Source: Triops longicaudatus (lineage: Eukaryota; Arthropoda; Branchiopoda; Notostraca; Triopsidae). From it: a stretch of 64,000 nucleotides of DNA. How positions within the stretch are numbered: position 1 is the stretch's first letter; every line of letters begins with the position of its first letter. Positions 61,990-64,000 of this stretch are shown here, in pieces. The notes under the pieces are model-generated. The model did not search any database. It saw only the letters and a program-made list of their open reading frames with translations, and was not told where the DNA came from. The stretch lies in NCBI GenBank assembly GCA_022885665.1, contig JAGQDJ010000038.1, forward strand, positions 248,001-312,000, given 5' to 3'. The translations under genes were made by a program, and so were the position numbers.

Positions 61990-62944
61990 CAGTCCATAGA
62001 TGCGAGAGTAGGCTGACTCGGTGAAATCAGAATCTGTGAAACGGGTTCGGGTTGTTGAATTTTGCGTCCAAATCAAATCTTCGGCGTTGGCGCATTTGGG
62101 TGAATTTCTGGTACCCCATTTCCTCCCAAGGAAGCTGCATGGGACACACCAATACTGAAAAAAAAAAATAAATACAGATCACCAGAATTCTTGTACATTT
62201 CAAACCGAAGACTGAAAAGCCCAAACAGTGGAAGAGAAACAATGTCAGTCGTTCTCAGGAAGTTAAAAAATCCGCGAAATGTGCCGGATGATTGTGTCCA
62301 ATGTGACATCAGTTTTATGGTGCAGAAAGTTCTCGTGATATGAATACTAAGAAAGGGGCTTACACGCACTACTAGCGATAACTGTTGGACATTCGCTTCT
62401 AATCCGAGGACTTTCCCCAAGCAATTGCTGGAAGCCTGGGTGATTAAACGCAGAATCGCTAGGCAACCGCAGAGCAGAAATAATTTCCGACACTGTTTCC
62501 AACAGCGCCAGCCAAAGTCATTCCCAAAGCGGAAACGACGCTGATGGGAGAAAAGTATGTTGTCGGAATTGCTGACACTTGCTGGCACATCCTTCGAAAT
62601 AAACACCGTCATAACTGTCTCAGTTCAATTTAAGAATGTTCATTACTTGGTAAAGATCCAAAGAAAACTTTGCATTGACTAAAGACGAAAGTGACATGCT
62701 TTCTTCAACTTGTCGTTGATTCTGTGAAGTCACCGTTAACACCTACATCAAACTAGACGCTTTACCTTCTAGAAAGCGGAGAAATCCGTTCTTCAACTAG
62801 TAGGCGTTGTAGCACCAACGCGTTGTGGTACAAGGGAGTGCGGAATTCTTCAATTAGGGTTGACAAACGACAGGTTTCCTCACACTGGGGTTGTCCGTAA
62901 AGGACTTGCCCAGCTAACAATTCATAAAGACATCCGAACTCCAG
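61990..62944 (-). other. Unassigned minus-strand exon-like stretches
   Basis: Two minus-strand stretches look coding. At about 62944-62774, after a good acceptor, LEFGCLYELLAGQVLYGQPQ continues for about 57 codons to a GTAAAG donor; the wording resembles subdomain IX of protein kinases, but nothing else supports a kinase. At about 62160-62035, VCPMQLPWEEMGYQKFTQMR continues with an Arg/Asp/Phe-rich stretch. I could not join them in a consistent phase, so they may be exons of one unrecognised gene lying between the mucin and DCUN1D genes, or chance frames. Confidence 0.3.
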
Positions 62945-62949
62945 CTAGG

Positions 62950-63740
62950 AAACAAGGCTGCTCATAGAAAAGTTGATGTCTATTTTTGTGGGGCTTGTGT
63001 TGAAATGAAATCACGGGCGAAGGTTACTGAAACTCGCATGTACGTAATTTCGTAAAAATGTTGATCTATTTAATTACATCAGTTAGGATTCTGTTCAGGA
63101 ACGATCAATTGATTACTATTATGGTTACATCCGTACTTCCGGTTTGACAGTAACTCAAAGTAATATCAAGCACATTCTGATGATTAGATGATAAGTTTAA
63201 CGTGTTTTACGTGTTACAAGTAAGTTACATGTTTTAACTTGAGACCGCGAAATTGAATATGGAGATTTATATGTCAGAATTTTTTAATTCCATTTTTCTG
63301 ATTTAGAACGCATATTTTTGTATATAATAACTTTATATGCAAAACTGGGCTTATTTCTACTCGTTCTTTTAAATTGTATAATTAATATTTAAAAAAACAG
63401 TAAACATCGTTTATCCTGTAGATAACAAGGTTACGAGATTGGCAGGTTTAATTCTATTCTGATGTAATTGCAGTTTTTATGTATTCATCTTGACGGGAAG
63501 AACGGGTCCAAGTGTTACATTCGTGGCTTTACTCAAAGGAGGGTAGTCTGTTCACCATCCTGTATGAGTTCAAATTTTTACGCACTTGTTTAACCGAAGA
63601 ACAGCAAATATTCAACTAGTCCCTTCGCAATATTGCTAGGATGCCTGGGAACGGATAATTACGAATTCCAGTTATAAAAAGAAACACAAGGGGATCAATC
63701 GCAGAAAGCCGTTCACACGTTTTTCTTCCCTTCTGATCTA
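62950..63740. other. AT-rich stretch downstream of DCUN1D
   Basis: About 790 bp with no supported gene; it should contain the 3' UTR of the minus-strand DCUN1D gene. Confidence 0.4.
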
Positions 63741-64000
63741 TCAACATTGTTTGTTCTCTGCACGGGAATTTTTTAACCACTCAACAAACTCATCCAACAA
63801 TACCGGCCCTGTTAACGCACAAAACAACACAACCATTATCTCTGTTAATGAATAAATAAGTAATTAAATCAACATACATGCTCCATCTGCGTCATAGTTG
63901 CTCAAGTCTTCATTGACGGATCTTGAAAACTCCAAAATATTCACCCATTGATCCTTGTTTATGACTCTGTATCGTGACTGCTCGAGGAATTCAATGAAAC
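63741..64000 (-). CDS. DCN1-like protein (DCUN1D4/5 type), 3' end only
   Basis: Two terminal exons on the minus strand: 64000-63878 (cut by the window edge) and 63808-63741, joined in phase 1 with stop TGA at 63741-63743. The protein reads FIEFLEQSRYRVINKDQW, VNILEFSRSVNEDLSNYDAD, GAWPVLLDEFVEWLKN, then a short tail. This is the C-terminal PONY domain of DCUN1D proteins, including the DLSNYD-DGAWPVLLDEFVEW signature, which binds cullin WHB domains and promotes neddylation. The wording is closest to DCUN1D4/5. The 5' part of the gene lies beyond the window. Confidence 0.93.

Noticed and set aside
62073..62612. 179-codon minus-strand open frame
   Set aside because: Composition is mixed hydrophobic and low-complexity (FFFF run), with no family resemblance, and it runs through a likely intron boundary at about 62160.
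1..64000. CRISPR arrays, prokaryotic operons or riboswitches
   Set aside because: All genes are intron-bearing metazoan genes; no regularly spaced direct repeats other than the coding minisatellite and SINE duplication.

Overview
This is a gene-dense piece of an animal nuclear genome. Every gene is split by GT-AG introns, many only about 55-70 nt long, beside a few multi-kb ones. Animal origin is indicated by a TEC-family tyrosine kinase (PH, BTK zinc motif, SH3, SH2, kinase), a receptor tyrosine phosphatase, nurim, SCOC, a CUB protein and a transmembrane mucin. DNAI7 and a dynein heavy chain tail gene suggest motile cilia, which with the TEC kinase argues against a nematode. A compact-genome aquatic invertebrate fits, possibly a sponge or another early-branching lineage, but I cannot name the group.

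Layout. 0-8.4 kb: nurim (+); a convergent AlkB-family dioxygenase (-); a 730-bp pogo/Tigger element with clean TIRs and TA duplication; and a very large PRPF39 (-). 8.4-20.5 kb: the TEC/BTK kinase (+), divergent from PRPF39, with a long PH-containing form and an in-frame alternative first exon giving a PH-less form. 22.3-28.6 kb: BCAS3 (+). 29.6-33.2 kb: DNAI7/CASC1 (-), convergent with BCAS3. 33.8-36.3 kb: a secreted chitin-binding-like plus two-CUB protein (+). 37.2-37.9 kb: SCOC (+). 39-41.2 kb: a FLASH/CASP8AP2-like coiled-coil protein (+). 42-46 kb: a single-domain receptor tyrosine phosphatase (+). 46.6-47 kb: a small secreted Kazal inhibitor (+). 47.8-51.2 kb: FIRRM (+). 51.3-56.1 kb: a dynein heavy chain N-terminal tail gene that stops before the motor (+). 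57.1-60 kb: a transmembrane mucin (+). 60.3-61.2 kb: a tandem duplication carrying two tRNA-derived SINE heads. 61.9-63 kb: unassigned minus-strand exon-like stretches. 63.7-64 kb: the 3' end of a DCUN1D4/5-like gene (-).

Most gene models were assembled exon by exon by checking that splice phase stays in frame and that the joined protein follows the family. The neighbours do not form one pathway: splicing (PRPF39), histone mRNA processing (FLASH-like), DNA repair (AlkB, FIRRM), autophagy (BCAS3, SCOC), cilia (DNAI7, dynein tail), phosphotyrosine signalling (BTK, RPTP) and extracellular proteins are interspersed, as expected in an ordinary metazoan region. No CRISPR, prokaryotic operon or clear horizontally acquired block is present. 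The most notable points are the dynein tail-only gene with 17 phase-consistent exons, the AlkB protein with a substituted distal iron ligand, the alternative PH-less BTK start, the enlarged PRPF39, the lineage-specific mucin, and several pogo-like inverted-repeat elements.
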